Made by a program: the position numbers and the translations under genes
Source: Nocardia rosealba
Lineage (GTDB): Bacteria; Actinomycetota; Actinomycetes; Mycobacteriales; Mycobacteriaceae
Assembly (NCBI RefSeq): GCF_020216065.1
Contig: NZ_JAIWNA010000002.1
Coordinates: forward strand, 124,001-188,000
Direction: 5' to 3'
DNA: 64,000 nucleotides
Part shown: positions 7,399 to 15,726 of the stretch, piece by piece
Layout: each line of letters opens with the position of its first letter
Position numbering within the stretch: position 1 is the stretch's first letter
Notes under the pieces: model-generated
What the model was told of the DNA's origin: nothing
Seen by the model: only the letters and a program-made list of their open reading frames with translations
Databases searched by the model: none

Positions 7399-9462
7399 GT
7401 GATGCGACTCAGCGACGGGCAGGGATGGGATCGATTCGCCCGGATGGTGACCGGGCGGCGATCGTGGGCGCTGCTACTCGCGGTGTTCGTGGCCGCGGTG
7501 GCTGTTATCGCGTCGGCGGGCAGCAACCAGAGCGCCGGGCAGGCGCCGGTGTCGTTGCCGTCCTCGGCGGAATCCGCTCGGGCCGCCGCTGCCGCCGACG
7601 ACTTCCCTGGCGCGGACGAAGCCGCCGCGATCTTGGTGGCGACCCGCACCGATGACGGCGTGCTCACCTCGACCGACCTTGCCGCACTCGAGGCCGCGCT
7701 CACTCGGGCCGAGGTCTCCGCGTCGGGCGGTCCGCGCGTCGTCCCGGCGCCCGACGGCCGCGCCGCCATCGCTCAGATCCCGGTGCCTGCGGACCTCAAC
7801 GGGTTCGCGCTGACCGATCGCGTCGACGAGCTGCGCACTACCCTCACCACGGACTTGCCCGAACCGCTGCGCGTGCAAGTGACCGGCGGTCCCGCCTTCG
7901 GCGCCGACATCGCCGACTCCTTCTCCGGTGCCAACACCCTGTTGCTGATCGTCACAGCGCTCGTGGTGATGGTGTTGCTGATCCTCACCTACCGCTCACC
8001 GGTGCTCTGGCTCGTCCCGTTGACGGTCGTCGGCCTGGCCGACCGCGTCGCCACCAGCGTCGGCACCGCACTGGCCCAGCTCACCGGTCTCACCTTCGAC
8101 GGCTCGACCTCCGGTATCACCAGCGTGCTGGTCTTCGGCGCAGGCACGAACTACGCACTGTTGCTCGTCTCCCGGTACCGCGACGAACTGCATCGCCACG
8201 ACGACCATCGCGACGCTCTGCGCGCCGCCGTGCGCCATGCCGCGCCCGCCATCCTGGCCAGCAATGTCACCGTTGTGCTCGCACTGCTGACTCTGCTGCT
8301 GGCCGCGCTGCCGAACACGCGCAGCCTCGGTGCGTTCGCGGCGGCCGGACTCTTCGTCGCGTTGATCTTCGTCCTCTTCGCCCTGCCCCCGGCCTTGGCG
8401 CTGTGCGGGCGAAAGATCTTCTGGCCGTTCGTGCCGCACGCCGACGGTCGCGACCCGGCCGAGCACGGCATCTGGGCGAACGTCGCCATGCGTGTGGTGC
8501 GCCGCCCGGCCCTCGTCGCCGGTGTCGCGTCGGCGGTCCTTGTGGTCTTCGCCGCAGGTCTCGCGACCACCGACATCGGCCTGTCACGCACCGAGCAGTT
8601 CCGGGTCGAAGCCGAATCCGTCGATGGACTACAGACCTTGGCCGAACACTTCCCCTCCGGCTCCGCCGACCCCGCCGTCGTGATCGCCCGCACGGCGGCC
8701 GCACCGTCGGTGCAGGCCGAGCTCGATACGGTGCCAGGGATTTCACGGGCGACCCGAACCGGAAACTCCGACACCGGTACGACGCGGTGGTCGGTGGTCC
8801 TCGATGCGCCGCCCGGCTCGGCCGACGCGTTCACCACCGTCGAGGCGATGCGGTCGGCACTCGGCGCGATCCCCAACGGTGCAGCGCTCGTCGGCGGCTC
8901 CGATGCCGAGGCCCTCGATATCCGCGACGCCGCGCGCCGGGACCAGGGACTGGTCATCCCGCTGATCCTGGTCGTCGTTCTGCTGGTGTTGCTGGCCCTT
9001 TTGCGCGCGGTTCCGGCGGCGGTGCTGCTCGTCGGCGTCACGGTCCTGAGCGCGCTCGCCGCCCTCGGTGCCGGCAGCTGGATCAGCGGCACCGTGTTCG
9101 GCTTCCCGGCTTTGGACACCAACGTGCCACTGTTCGGTTTCTTGTTCCTGGTCGCACTCGGCGTGGACTACACGATCTTCCTGGTGACCAGAGCGCGTGA
9201 GGAGGCAGCGGCCCACGGCACCACCCAGGGCATGGTCCGCGCCGTCGCATCCACCGGCGCGGTGATCACCAGCGCGGGCGCGGTTCTGGCCGCGGTGTTC
9301 TGCGTCCTGGGCGTACTTCCGTTGATCACCCTCACCCAGCTCGGCATCGTCGTCGGCATCGGCATCCTGCTCGACACTTTCGTGGTCAGAACCCTGGTGG
9401 TTCCGGCCCTGTTCGAACTCCTGGGTGACAAGGTCTGGTGGCCCTCGGCCCCCGAGAAGTAG
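7399..9462 (+). CDS. MMPL-family RND transporter
   Basis: The 687-residue protein has two repeats, each with a membrane span, a large extracytoplasmic loop and a cluster of five spans (about residues 175-355 and 515-680), as in MmpL/HpnN-type RND exporters. Typical pieces are GPAFGADIADSF, VFGAGTNYALLLVSRYRDEL and the matching LGVDYTIFLVTRAREE in the second half. It uses the proton gradient to export lipids or hydrophobic drugs. It is divergent from a MarR regulator, the usual arrangement for a drug-inducible pump. The GTG at 7399 immediately precedes an ATG, so either could initiate; no strong ribosome site is visible, and a leaderless message is possible. Confidence 0.92.
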   Translation: MMRLSDGQGWDRFARMVTGRRSWALLLAVFVAAVAVIASAGSNQSAGQAPVSLPSSAESARAAAAADDFPGADEAAAILVATRTDDGVLTSTDLAALEAALTRAEVSASGGPRVVPAPDGRAAIAQIPVPADLNGFALTDRVDELRTTLTTDLPEPLRVQVTGGPAFGADIADSFSGANTLLLIVTALVVMVLLILTYRSPVLWLVPLTVVGLADRVATSVGTALAQLTGLTFDGSTSGITSVLVFGAGTNYALLLVSRYRDELHRHDDHRDALRAAVRHAAPAILASNVTVVLALLTLLLAALPNTRSLGAFAAAGLFVALIFVLFALPPALALCGRKIFWPFVPHADGRDPAEHGIWANVAMRVVRRPALVAGVASAVLVVFAAGLATTDIGLSRTEQFRVEAESVDGLQTLAEHFPSGSADPAVVIARTAAAPSVQAELDTVPGISRATRTGNSDTGTTRWSVVLDAPPGSADAFTTVEAMRSALGAIPNGAALVGGSDAEALDIRDAARRDQGLVIPLILVVVLLVLLALLRAVPAAVLLVGVTVLSALAALGAGSWISGTVFGFPALDTNVPLFGFLFLVALGVDYTIFLVTRAREEAAAHGTTQGMVRAVASTGAVITSAGAVLAAVFCVLGVLPLITLTQLGIVVGIGILLDTFVVRTLVVPALFELLGDKVWWPSAPEK

Positions 9463-9481
9463 CCGGGAACCAATGCAGGTG

Positions 9482-9511
9482 CTCGCGGCTTCGAGGCGGT
9501 CCCTCCGCGAG
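9482..9511. terminator. Candidate bidirectional terminator hairpin
   Basis: CTCGCGG (9482-9488) and CCGCGAG (9505-9511) form a perfect 7-bp stem with a 16-base loop, in the 52-base gap between the convergent MMPL and small membrane protein genes. No T-run follows, as is common in actinomycetes. Confidence 0.4.
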
Positions 9512-9514
9512 GTG

Positions 9515-9943
9515 TCAGGCGGAGATCAGCAGGGTGATACCCGCCACGACCAGTGCGATCGTCTTCACCACTTCCAGCGCGATATAGCCGTAATGGCCGA
9601 GTGAGCGAGGTGCGTCGAGCCCGGCCAGCACCGCGTCGCTGCGACGGCTCAGTCGCGGACGGACGGCGATCATCTGGACGGCGAGGGCGATCACCGCGAC
9701 AGCGACAGCGCAACCGGCCGCGACGCCGGGAAGGCCGAGCGCCAACGTAACCACAAGAACTGCCGCCCAACAGGTTTCGACGATATTGAGCGCACGGAAA
9801 ACGATCCTGCCGATACCGAGCCCGATCGCGAGGGTGACGTTCGGTGCGCGAAACTTGAGCGGCGCCTCGAGAAACGAGATGGCCAGCACCATGCCGAGCC
9901 AGACGAACACGACGGCGACAGCAACTGCCGATGCGGTACTCAT
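9515..9943 (-). CDS. Small integral membrane protein, unknown function
   Basis: The 142-residue protein has four clear hydrophobic segments (about residues 5-25, 50-78, 80-98 and 118-140), with a conserved-looking FLEAPLKFRAPNVTLAIG loop after the first and a basic RPRLSRRSD loop after the third. I do not recognise a named family with confidence; the layout resembles short DUF4149-like membrane proteins. It is convergent with the MMPL gene and has no partner gene. The ATG at 9943 is the first start of the frame and lies just before the first span. Confidence 0.7.
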   Translation of the reverse strand: MSTASAVAVAVVFVWLGMVLAISFLEAPLKFRAPNVTLAIGLGIGRIVFRALNIVETCWAAVLVVTLALGLPGVAAGCAVAVAVIALAVQMIAVRPRLSRRSDAVLAGLDAPRSLGHYGYIALEVVKTIALVVAGITLLISA

Positions 9944-10072
9944 GTCTTCGATTCTGGCGCACCCCCACCGCAGATGGCCGCGTGTCGCCGTTGCACCGTC
10001 GCGGGTGGATCGTCACCCAGCGACCACCGGTTGTGTTGTCTACCGGCGCAGAGCCGTTGAAAGGAAGAGGTC

Positions 10073-10447
10073 ATGACGTCGTGGCATGGCGACTTGCCAT
10101 TCGTCCGCACCACCGCCCCGCCCTACTATGCAGCAATTTTGACCACGGCCCTGTCGACCGATACCGCGGACTTGGCTGGATACGTCGAAGCAGCAGCGGA
10201 AATGGCGGACCTCGCAGCACAGGTCGACGGCTACCTGGGCATGGAGTTCGCCCGAGACGCGGGCTGTGGCATCACCGTGTCGTATTGGCGTGACCTGGAT
10301 GCCCTACGGAGCTGGCGTGAGAACGTCGCACATGTCGCAGTGCAGCGCCAGGGACGCGAGCGGTTCTATCTCGGCTATCGGGCGCGGATATGCCATGTCG
10401 AACGCGAGTATGAATGGTCGCGGTCAACGGAACCCGGGTCGCGCTGA
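10073..10447 (+). CDS. Antibiotic-biosynthesis-monooxygenase (ABM) domain protein
   Basis: The 124-residue protein reads as one ferredoxin-like ABM domain: an N-terminal YYAAILTTALS strand, a helix, VDGYLGMEFARDAGCGITVSYW, and a C-terminal AHVAVQRQGRERFYLGYRARICHVEREY segment that matches YqjZ/HmoA-type proteins. Family members act as cofactor-free monooxygenases or bind haem. GAAAGGAAGAGGTC precedes the ATG, a strong ribosome-binding site. It is a single gene between a convergent membrane protein and the glucose-6-phosphate dehydrogenase. The substrate is not predictable. Confidence 0.85.
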   Translation: MTSWHGDLPFVRTTAPPYYAAILTTALSTDTADLAGYVEAAAEMADLAAQVDGYLGMEFARDAGCGITVSYWRDLDALRSWRENVAHVAVQRQGRERFYLGYRARICHVEREYEWSRSTEPGSR

Positions 10448-10633
10448 TCGGCTTCACGCCGTTTCGTGCACCCGGTGACGCGCTGCTCACGACCTCCCGG
10501 CGCCGGGTCCATCGGCAACATAGAGTTGTCCCGCGCAAGTTCAAGCAGGAGGCGCTCCGCTGTGGGCGCAGGGTCGGATCGGCATTGCAGGCCGCGTTGC
10601 TCGTCGCAATACGCACGACAGGAGCGAAGGACT

Positions 10634-12061
10634 ATGACCTCGGACTCGACAACTGGTGCGAACGGTTCACGTGATCAGACGCTGGTGATTCTCGGTGCGA
10701 GCGGCGATCTGACCGCGCGGCTGCTGCTGCCGGGGCTCGGTGCGCTGTTGACCACCGGCAGTGTGGACAAGCTTCAGCTCGTCGGCAGCGCGGTGGAAAG
10801 CTGGGACGACGACCGCTGGCGGACGCAGGTCACCGAGTCCTTCGCGACGGTGGACGCGCGTGGGCCGCAGGTGGAAGCCGTCGTCGCGACCACCCGCTAT
10901 GTCAGGGCCGATGCCACCAACGAGAACGATCTGCGCGCGTTGCTCGACTCGTGCTCGGGTCAGCTGATCATCTATTTCGCGCTGCCGCCCGCCGTCACCG
11001 AGAAGGTCTGCCGCGTGCTCACCGGATTGGACCTGCCCGAAGGCACCCGGCTGGCGATCGAGAAGCCGTTCGGCAGTGACGCCGAGAGCGCCGCCGCGCT
11101 CAACGAACTGGTGACACAGCTGGTTCCGGAAGACCATGTGCACCGGATCGACCACTTCGTCGCCATGTCGACCGTCCTCAATATCCTGGGCGTGCGGTTC
11201 GCCAACCGCATGATCGAACCCCTGCTCAACAACCAGCACGTGCACAGCGTGGACGTGGTCTTCGACGAGAGCCTGACGCTGGAAGGCCGGGCCGCCTTCT
11301 ACGACGGCACCGGCGCGCTGGCGGACATGATCCAGAGCCACCTGCTCGAGGTGCTGTCGCTGTTCGCGATGGAGCCCGTGCCGTCCCTGCACGGAGACGC
11401 CGTACGCGACGGGAAGGCTCAAATCTTGCGGGCCACCCGGGTCTGGGACGACAACCCGATCGAATACAGCCGCCGCGCCCGCTACACCGCGGGTGAGATC
11501 GACGGCCGTCAGGTGCCCTCCTTCGTGGACGAGGACGGCATCGACGGTTCCCGCAATACCGAGACCTTCGCCGAACTGGTGCTCGCGGTCGATACCTGGC
11601 GCTGGGCGGGGGTGCCGTTCCGGGTGCGCTCGGGCAAAGCGCTCGGCTCACCGCGCACCGAGGTGACGGTCACCTTCAAGCCGCCGCAACAAGTACCGGT
11701 CGGCATGACCGGCAGCCCGCAACCCAACCGGCTCCACATCGGAATACCCCTCGGCGCCAACACCTTCGGGCTCGACGTGAACATCAGTGGACCGGGCGAC
11801 TCGTTCGAGATCGACCCGGTGAGCTTGGCCGGAGAGTTCGGCGCGGGCATGCTGCCGCCCTACGGCCAAGTTCTCCGGGGCGTGATCGAGGGCATCCCAC
11901 CGCTGTCGGTCCGTGGCGACATGGCCGTCCAGTGCTGGCGCATCATCGAGCCGGTCCGCCAGGCTTGGCGCGAAAACCGGGTGCCGATAGGGGAATACGC
12001 GGCGGGCAGCACCGGCCCCGAGGGCTGGGCTCCGACCGGGCTCCCCGGCCAGGGGGAATGA
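10634..12061 (+). CDS. zwf: Glucose-6-phosphate dehydrogenase family protein, divergent active site
   Basis: The 475-residue protein starts at ATG 10634 behind GGAGCGAAGG; the longer open frame upstream has no homology. The nucleotide site is ILGASGDLTARLLLPGL, then IEKPFGSD, and later ALADMIQSHLLEVLSLFAMEP, RFANRMIEPLLN and WAGVPFRVRSGKAL. The family oxidises glucose 6-phosphate to 6-phosphogluconolactone with NADP. The catalytic Asp-His pair is kept in RIDHF, and the second His in QSHLL. The canonical RIDHYLGKE, however, is RIDHFVAMST, so the Lys that normally holds the sugar phosphate is missing. It may therefore act on another sugar, possibly unphosphorylated. Its stop lies one base before the start of a sugar porter gene, implying coupled expression. 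Confidence 0.85.
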   Translation: MTSDSTTGANGSRDQTLVILGASGDLTARLLLPGLGALLTTGSVDKLQLVGSAVESWDDDRWRTQVTESFATVDARGPQVEAVVATTRYVRADATNENDLRALLDSCSGQLIIYFALPPAVTEKVCRVLTGLDLPEGTRLAIEKPFGSDAESAAALNELVTQLVPEDHVHRIDHFVAMSTVLNILGVRFANRMIEPLLNNQHVHSVDVVFDESLTLEGRAAFYDGTGALADMIQSHLLEVLSLFAMEPVPSLHGDAVRDGKAQILRATRVWDDNPIEYSRRARYTAGEIDGRQVPSFVDEDGIDGSRNTETFAELVLAVDTWRWAGVPFRVRSGKALGSPRTEVTVTFKPPQQVPVGMTGSPQPNRLHIGIPLGANTFGLDVNISGPGDSFEIDPVSLAGEFGAGMLPPYGQVLRGVIEGIPPLSVRGDMAVQCWRIIEPVRQAWRENRVPIGEYAAGSTGPEGWAPTGLPGQGE

Positions 12062-12062
12062 G

Positions 12063-13484
12063 ATGACGAGTTCGGAGAATTCGCAACTCGACGTTCCCAG
12101 CGCGGGATTGCGCATGGTCGCTCGGTGGGGACTGTGGATCAACCTCGCCACCTTCATGATCGGCTACGCCACGGGCGTCATTTCCGGTGCGTTGCTCTAC
12201 ATCCGAGGCGACCTCGACCTCCACGACGCCCAACAGGGCCTGGTGACAAGTATTCTGCTGCTCGGCGCGCTGGTCGCGGCCATGTTCACCGGCGGGCTCG
12301 CGGATCGATTCGGCCGCAAAATGGTGCTCGGCGGTGCCGGGCTGCTGTTCGCGGTCGGCTTCATCGTGTCGGCGCTGGCGACGGGATTCCCCCTGCTCGT
12401 CCTCGGCCGCCTGGTCATGGGCTTCGGCGTCGGCATCGCCTCGGCACTGGTTCCCACCTATCTGGGTGAGATCTCGCCGCCGCAGATCCGCGGTCGAATG
12501 CTCACGCTCAATCAGCTGCTGCAGACGGTCGGCATGCTGGTCGCCTACCTCGTGAACCTCGCCTTCAGCGGTAGCGGCGACTGGCGTGCGATGTTCTGGG
12601 TCGGCGCGATTCCGGCGGTCTTGCTGGTGCTGATCGTGAAACGGCTGCCGGAAACGCCCACCTGGCTGATCGCGCAGGGGCGTATCGACGAAGCACGAAC
12701 CACCATCGGCTCGGTCGTCGGTGCGGCGGGCGCCGAGAAGGTGATCGAGCACTACCGCCACCAGGAAGCCGAACGCCAGCGGCTTCGGAAACAGGACAAC
12801 AGTCCCGAGCAGAAGGGCTGGCGCGTGCTGCTGGCGCCCCGGGTCCGCCCCGCGCTGATCGTCGCGCTCGGACTCGCCGTCCTGCAGCAGTTCGTCGGCA
12901 TCAACACCGTGCTCTACTACGCGCCGACGATCATGGAGGAGACCGGTCTCAGCGCCTCGAACTCGATCGTGTATTCGGTCATCATCGGCATCGTCAATCT
13001 CGCGATGACATTCGTCTCGCTGCGCTTGATCGACCGGCTCGGACGCCGACCGCTGCTACTGATCTCCCTGGTCGGAATGGGAATCTCGGTGGCACTGCTC
13101 GGTGTCTCGTTCATCGTCGATCTCGGTTCGGTGATCCTGCTGGTGTGCATGCTGGTGTTCGTGTCGTCCTTCGCCATCGGGATGGGCCCGGTGTTCTGGG
13201 TGATCCTCGCGGAGGTCTTCCCACCCGACGTGCAGGCGCAGGGCTCGGGCGCGGGCTCAGCGGTGAGCTGGTTGTCGAACTTCATCATGTCGACGGCCTT
13301 CCTGCCCCTCACCGGGGCGATCGGATCAGGACCCGTCTTCCTGATCTTCGCCGTGATCTGCCTGGTGGCCTTGATATTCGTCTACCGCCGGGTCCCCGAG
13401 ACCAAGGATCGCGACTTCGCGCAGATCGACAAGGACCTGCAGGCCCGCGCCGGCAGGCACACCCCGAACGCTTCAGCGGCCTAA
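12063..13484 (+). CDS. MFS sugar porter (SP family)
   Basis: The 473-residue protein has twelve expected spans with the sugar-porter signatures: GYATGVISGALLYI in span 1, GGLADRFGRKMVLGGAG (loop 2-3), LGRLVMGFGVGIASALVPTYLGEISP (PESPR-type region), LPETPTWLI, QQFVGINTVLYYAPTI in span 7, DRLGRRPLLL (loop 8-9) and RRVPETKDR at the end. It should import a hexose, pentose or polyol with protons. The ATG begins one base after the stop of the dehydrogenase gene, so uptake and first oxidation are probably co-expressed. The sugar is unknown. Confidence 0.92.
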   Translation: MTSSENSQLDVPSAGLRMVARWGLWINLATFMIGYATGVISGALLYIRGDLDLHDAQQGLVTSILLLGALVAAMFTGGLADRFGRKMVLGGAGLLFAVGFIVSALATGFPLLVLGRLVMGFGVGIASALVPTYLGEISPPQIRGRMLTLNQLLQTVGMLVAYLVNLAFSGSGDWRAMFWVGAIPAVLLVLIVKRLPETPTWLIAQGRIDEARTTIGSVVGAAGAEKVIEHYRHQEAERQRLRKQDNSPEQKGWRVLLAPRVRPALIVALGLAVLQQFVGINTVLYYAPTIMEETGLSASNSIVYSVIIGIVNLAMTFVSLRLIDRLGRRPLLLISLVGMGISVALLGVSFIVDLGSVILLVCMLVFVSSFAIGMGPVFWVILAEVFPPDVQAQGSGAGSAVSWLSNFIMSTAFLPLTGAIGSGPVFLIFAVICLVALIFVYRRVPETKDRDFAQIDKDLQARAGRHTPNASAA

Positions 13485-13682
13485 TCACCGCAGGACGGGC
13501 GTCGCGCGTCGTGCGGTGGGGAGAGGTTCGTGCCGACCGGCGATTCGAATCGCTGGTCAGGCACAGTCGCTTTGCCATTCCGCGATGAACACCGGCGCGG
13601 ACGTAGGAGCCATTCGTCGAGGGGCGTCCCACGAGGGGCCGCGGATTCGGTGCCGGGCTGGGTGCCGGAGTCGGGATCCATC

Positions 13683-14141
13683 TCACGACATTGCGGCGCG
13701 TCCCCGGAGTTCGCGGTACATACCGAGGATGCCGCGGATGGAGGATGTCACCGGGAGGTGGCCGTCGAGTGGCGTCCAGGCGTACCGCGCATGGGCGGTG
13801 AGCTGAATCGGTTCGAACGCCGCGACATCCACGGCGAAATGCAGTCGGCGGACGCGGTGTGCGTCGGGGGACAGGTAGTCGAAATCGCCGACGTGATGGC
13901 GGATCCCGGTGACGACAAGCCCTGTTTCCTCGCGCACCCCACGCGTCACCGCCGCGGCGAGGGTTTCGCCCGGCTTCACCGTGGCCCCGGGAAGCTTCAG
14001 CGGGACCTTGACCGGACCACTGTCGTGACGCTCCAGGAGTAGGACTGTTCCGTCGCGTTCGATGATCACACCGACTCTAGGAGCGGTGCCGTCGACCTCG
14101 ACTTGGCGGGCCAGTTCTTCCAACTCCGATGCGGAGACCAT
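13683..14141 (-). CDS. Nudix hydrolase
   Basis: The 152-residue protein is read from the ATG at 14141 (MVSASELEELARQ); an upstream in-frame ATG would add a basic stretch with no homology. The Nudix box LPGATVKPGETLAAAVTRGV is followed by REETGL. The essential E-E pair is present, but the usual first Gly is Ala and the usual R-E is R-G, so the box is slightly degenerate. Such enzymes cleave nucleoside diphosphates linked to another group. The gene stands alone; the 198 bases between it and the sugar porter hold nothing I can identify. Confidence 0.85.
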   Translation of the reverse strand: MVSASELEELARQVEVDGTAPRVGVIIERDGTVLLLERHDSGPVKVPLKLPGATVKPGETLAAAVTRGVREETGLVVTGIRHHVGDFDYLSPDAHRVRRLHFAVDVAAFEPIQLTAHARYAWTPLDGHLPVTSSIRGILGMYRELRGRAAMS

Positions 14142-14307
14142 GGGGCTTACCGACTTCCGATTCCGGAACCGACTCAGGCGGATCCGACGACTGTATCGAT
14201 TGAATACGCTACTCCTCGACACCAGGTCGACGCGCTCGAAATGGGGCGGCCGTGGCAGCCGCGTTTCGCGTCGTGGGTCACCATGCTGTCGGCGAGGATC
14301 GGGAGGG

Positions 14308-14952
14308 TCACAGATCGGTGCGGAAAGCGCGCACGATCAGGTTGGCGGCCTCGGTGCAGATGGTGTCGGCCTCGGTGCGGGGGAGCGCGATCGTGCCGTA
14401 CATCGACGCGTGCAGACCCTGCTGGACGAGAAGCGAGACGAACTGACGGGCCGCGGTCGAGGGATCCTCGACGTCGAGTTCGCTGCGGGAACGCAGCAGG
14501 TCGGCGATCTGGGCCACCAGCTGTTTCGGTTCGCCGTCGGCGCAGGCGGGGCGCAGTGACGGGATCCGGGCCACCTCGCTGATGATGAGACGGCGCAGTG
14601 CGGACGCCCGCTCGTCGAGCAGCACCCGCAGGACGCGGTGGCCGATCTCGACGAGCGCGGCGGTGACGTCGGTGCGATCCGGCCCGGCGATCGCGGTACC
14701 GAAGGTCGCTGCCACCTGGGCGCGCTCGTGCTCGACCGCGGCCAGGAACAGGGTCTGTTTGTCGCCGAAGTGGTTGTAGGCGGTCTGTTTTGCCACGCCG
14801 GCCCGTTCGGCGATCACGTCGAGGGTTGCCCGCTCGTAGCCGTCGCGCAGGAATGTGTCGATCGCGGCGTCGAGGATGGCTCGACGCTTACCCGGATCGC
14901 CCCCTGGGGGGCGGCCGCCGGGTCCGGTCGATCGCGTTGCCGATGTCGACAT
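14308..14952 (-). CDS. TetR-family repressor of the A-T-TE operon
   Basis: This 214-residue regulator has an N-terminal helix-turn-helix: RRAILDAAIDTFLRDGYERA, IAERAGVAKQTAYNHFGDK, then LFLAAVEHERAQ. The C-terminal ligand domain resembles the AefR-like group. It is divergent from the nitroreductase/A-T-TE operon; the 124-base gap between them contains inverted repeats and an AT-rich patch, so it very likely represses that operon and itself. The inducing ligand is unknown and could be an intermediate or product of the encoded pathway. Confidence 0.9.
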   Translation of the reverse strand: MSTSATRSTGPGGRPPGGDPGKRRAILDAAIDTFLRDGYERATLDVIAERAGVAKQTAYNHFGDKQTLFLAAVEHERAQVAATFGTAIAGPDRTDVTAALVEIGHRVLRVLLDERASALRRLIISEVARIPSLRPACADGEPKQLVAQIADLLRSRSELDVEDPSTAARQFVSLLVQQGLHASMYGTIALPRTEADTICTEAANLIVRAFRTDL

Positions 14953-15011
14953 GTCCGTCGGCGCCTTTCACGGATGAGTGGCCTGGGTCACCAAGATTAC
15001 GGGTGGACGAG

Positions 15012-15051
15012 CCAGTCTATCTACTATTTACTGGACTGGACTGACTAGTCT
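15012..15051. promoter_or_regulatory. Candidate TetR operator and promoter region of the A-T-TE operon
   Basis: This AT-rich patch contains CCAGT (15012-15016) facing ACTGG (15030-15034), a second ACTGG (15035-15039) in direct repeat, and the perfect palindrome GACTAGTC (15043-15050). TACTAT (15022-15027) fits a -10 box. The patch lies between the divergent tetR start and the nitroreductase start. The exact operator cannot be settled by eye. Confidence 0.45.
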
Positions 15052-15076
15052 AAGTAACTCGAGCCGCGGAGGATTC

Positions 15077-15685
15077 ATGACGGCGACATCAACCGATCTA
15101 CTGGCGCTCGACGCGGCGGCGCAGGACATGTTGTTCCGCACTGCCCGCACCGCCAACACGTTCACCGACGAACCGGTGACCGACGAGCAATTCCGGGCTG
15201 TCTACGAACTCGTGAAGTTCGGGCCGACCTCGATGAACCAGCAACCGCTGCGCGGTGTCCTCGTGCGGTCGGACGGAGCCAAGTCGAAGCTGGTCGAGGC
15301 GATGACAGACCGCAACAAGGACAAGACCGCGCGGGCGCCGCTGACGGTCGTGGTCGCGGCCGACCTCGACTTCCACGACGAGCTGCCCAAACTGGTTCCG
15401 TTCATGGAGAACCCGCAGAACGTCTTCGCCGATCCGGCGGTCCGTGAGCCCTCGGCCACGTTCAACGCCGCGTTGCAGGTGGCCTACCTCATCGTCGGCA
15501 TTCGCGCGGCGGGTCTGGCCGCGGGCCCGATGGTCGGCTTCGACGGCGACGCCGTGCGACGCGAGTTCTTCCCCGACGGCAGGCATGTCCCGCTGTGCGT
15601 CATCAACATCGGCAAGCCGGGCCCGGACGCCTGGATGGGACGGCTGCCACGGCTGGAGTACGACGAGGTCTTCGCCACCGCCTGA
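15077..15685 (+). CDS. Nitroreductase-fold oxidoreductase (RutE/malonic semialdehyde reductase-like)
   Basis: The 202-residue protein starts at ATG 15077 after GCGGAGGA. It shows the FMN-binding nitroreductase fold: FTDEPVTDEQFRAVYELVKFGPTSMNQQP near the N-terminus, matching the RutE/HadB-type subgroup, a middle ATFNAALQVAYLIVGIRAAGLAAGPMVGFD and a C-terminal INIGKPGPDAWMGRLPRLEYDEV. RutE-like enzymes reduce malonic semialdehyde or nitro/quinone groups with NAD(P)H. It is the first gene of a four-gene operon, 41 bases ahead of the A-T-TE synthetase, so here it may reduce a quinone or ketone made by that enzyme rather than act in pyrimidine breakdown. Confidence 0.88.
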   Translation: MTATSTDLLALDAAAQDMLFRTARTANTFTDEPVTDEQFRAVYELVKFGPTSMNQQPLRGVLVRSDGAKSKLVEAMTDRNKDKTARAPLTVVVAADLDFHDELPKLVPFMENPQNVFADPAVREPSATFNAALQVAYLIVGIRAAGLAAGPMVGFDGDAVRREFFPDGRHVPLCVINIGKPGPDAWMGRLPRLEYDEVFATA

Positions 15686-15726
15686 ATATCGCGCCGCGGC
15701 GCAACTCTGATCAGTGGATAGGCACA

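Noticed and set aside
13485..13682. Gene or RNA between the sugar porter and the Nudix gene
   Set aside because: No frame with protein character, no tRNA-like arms; only scattered short repeats.
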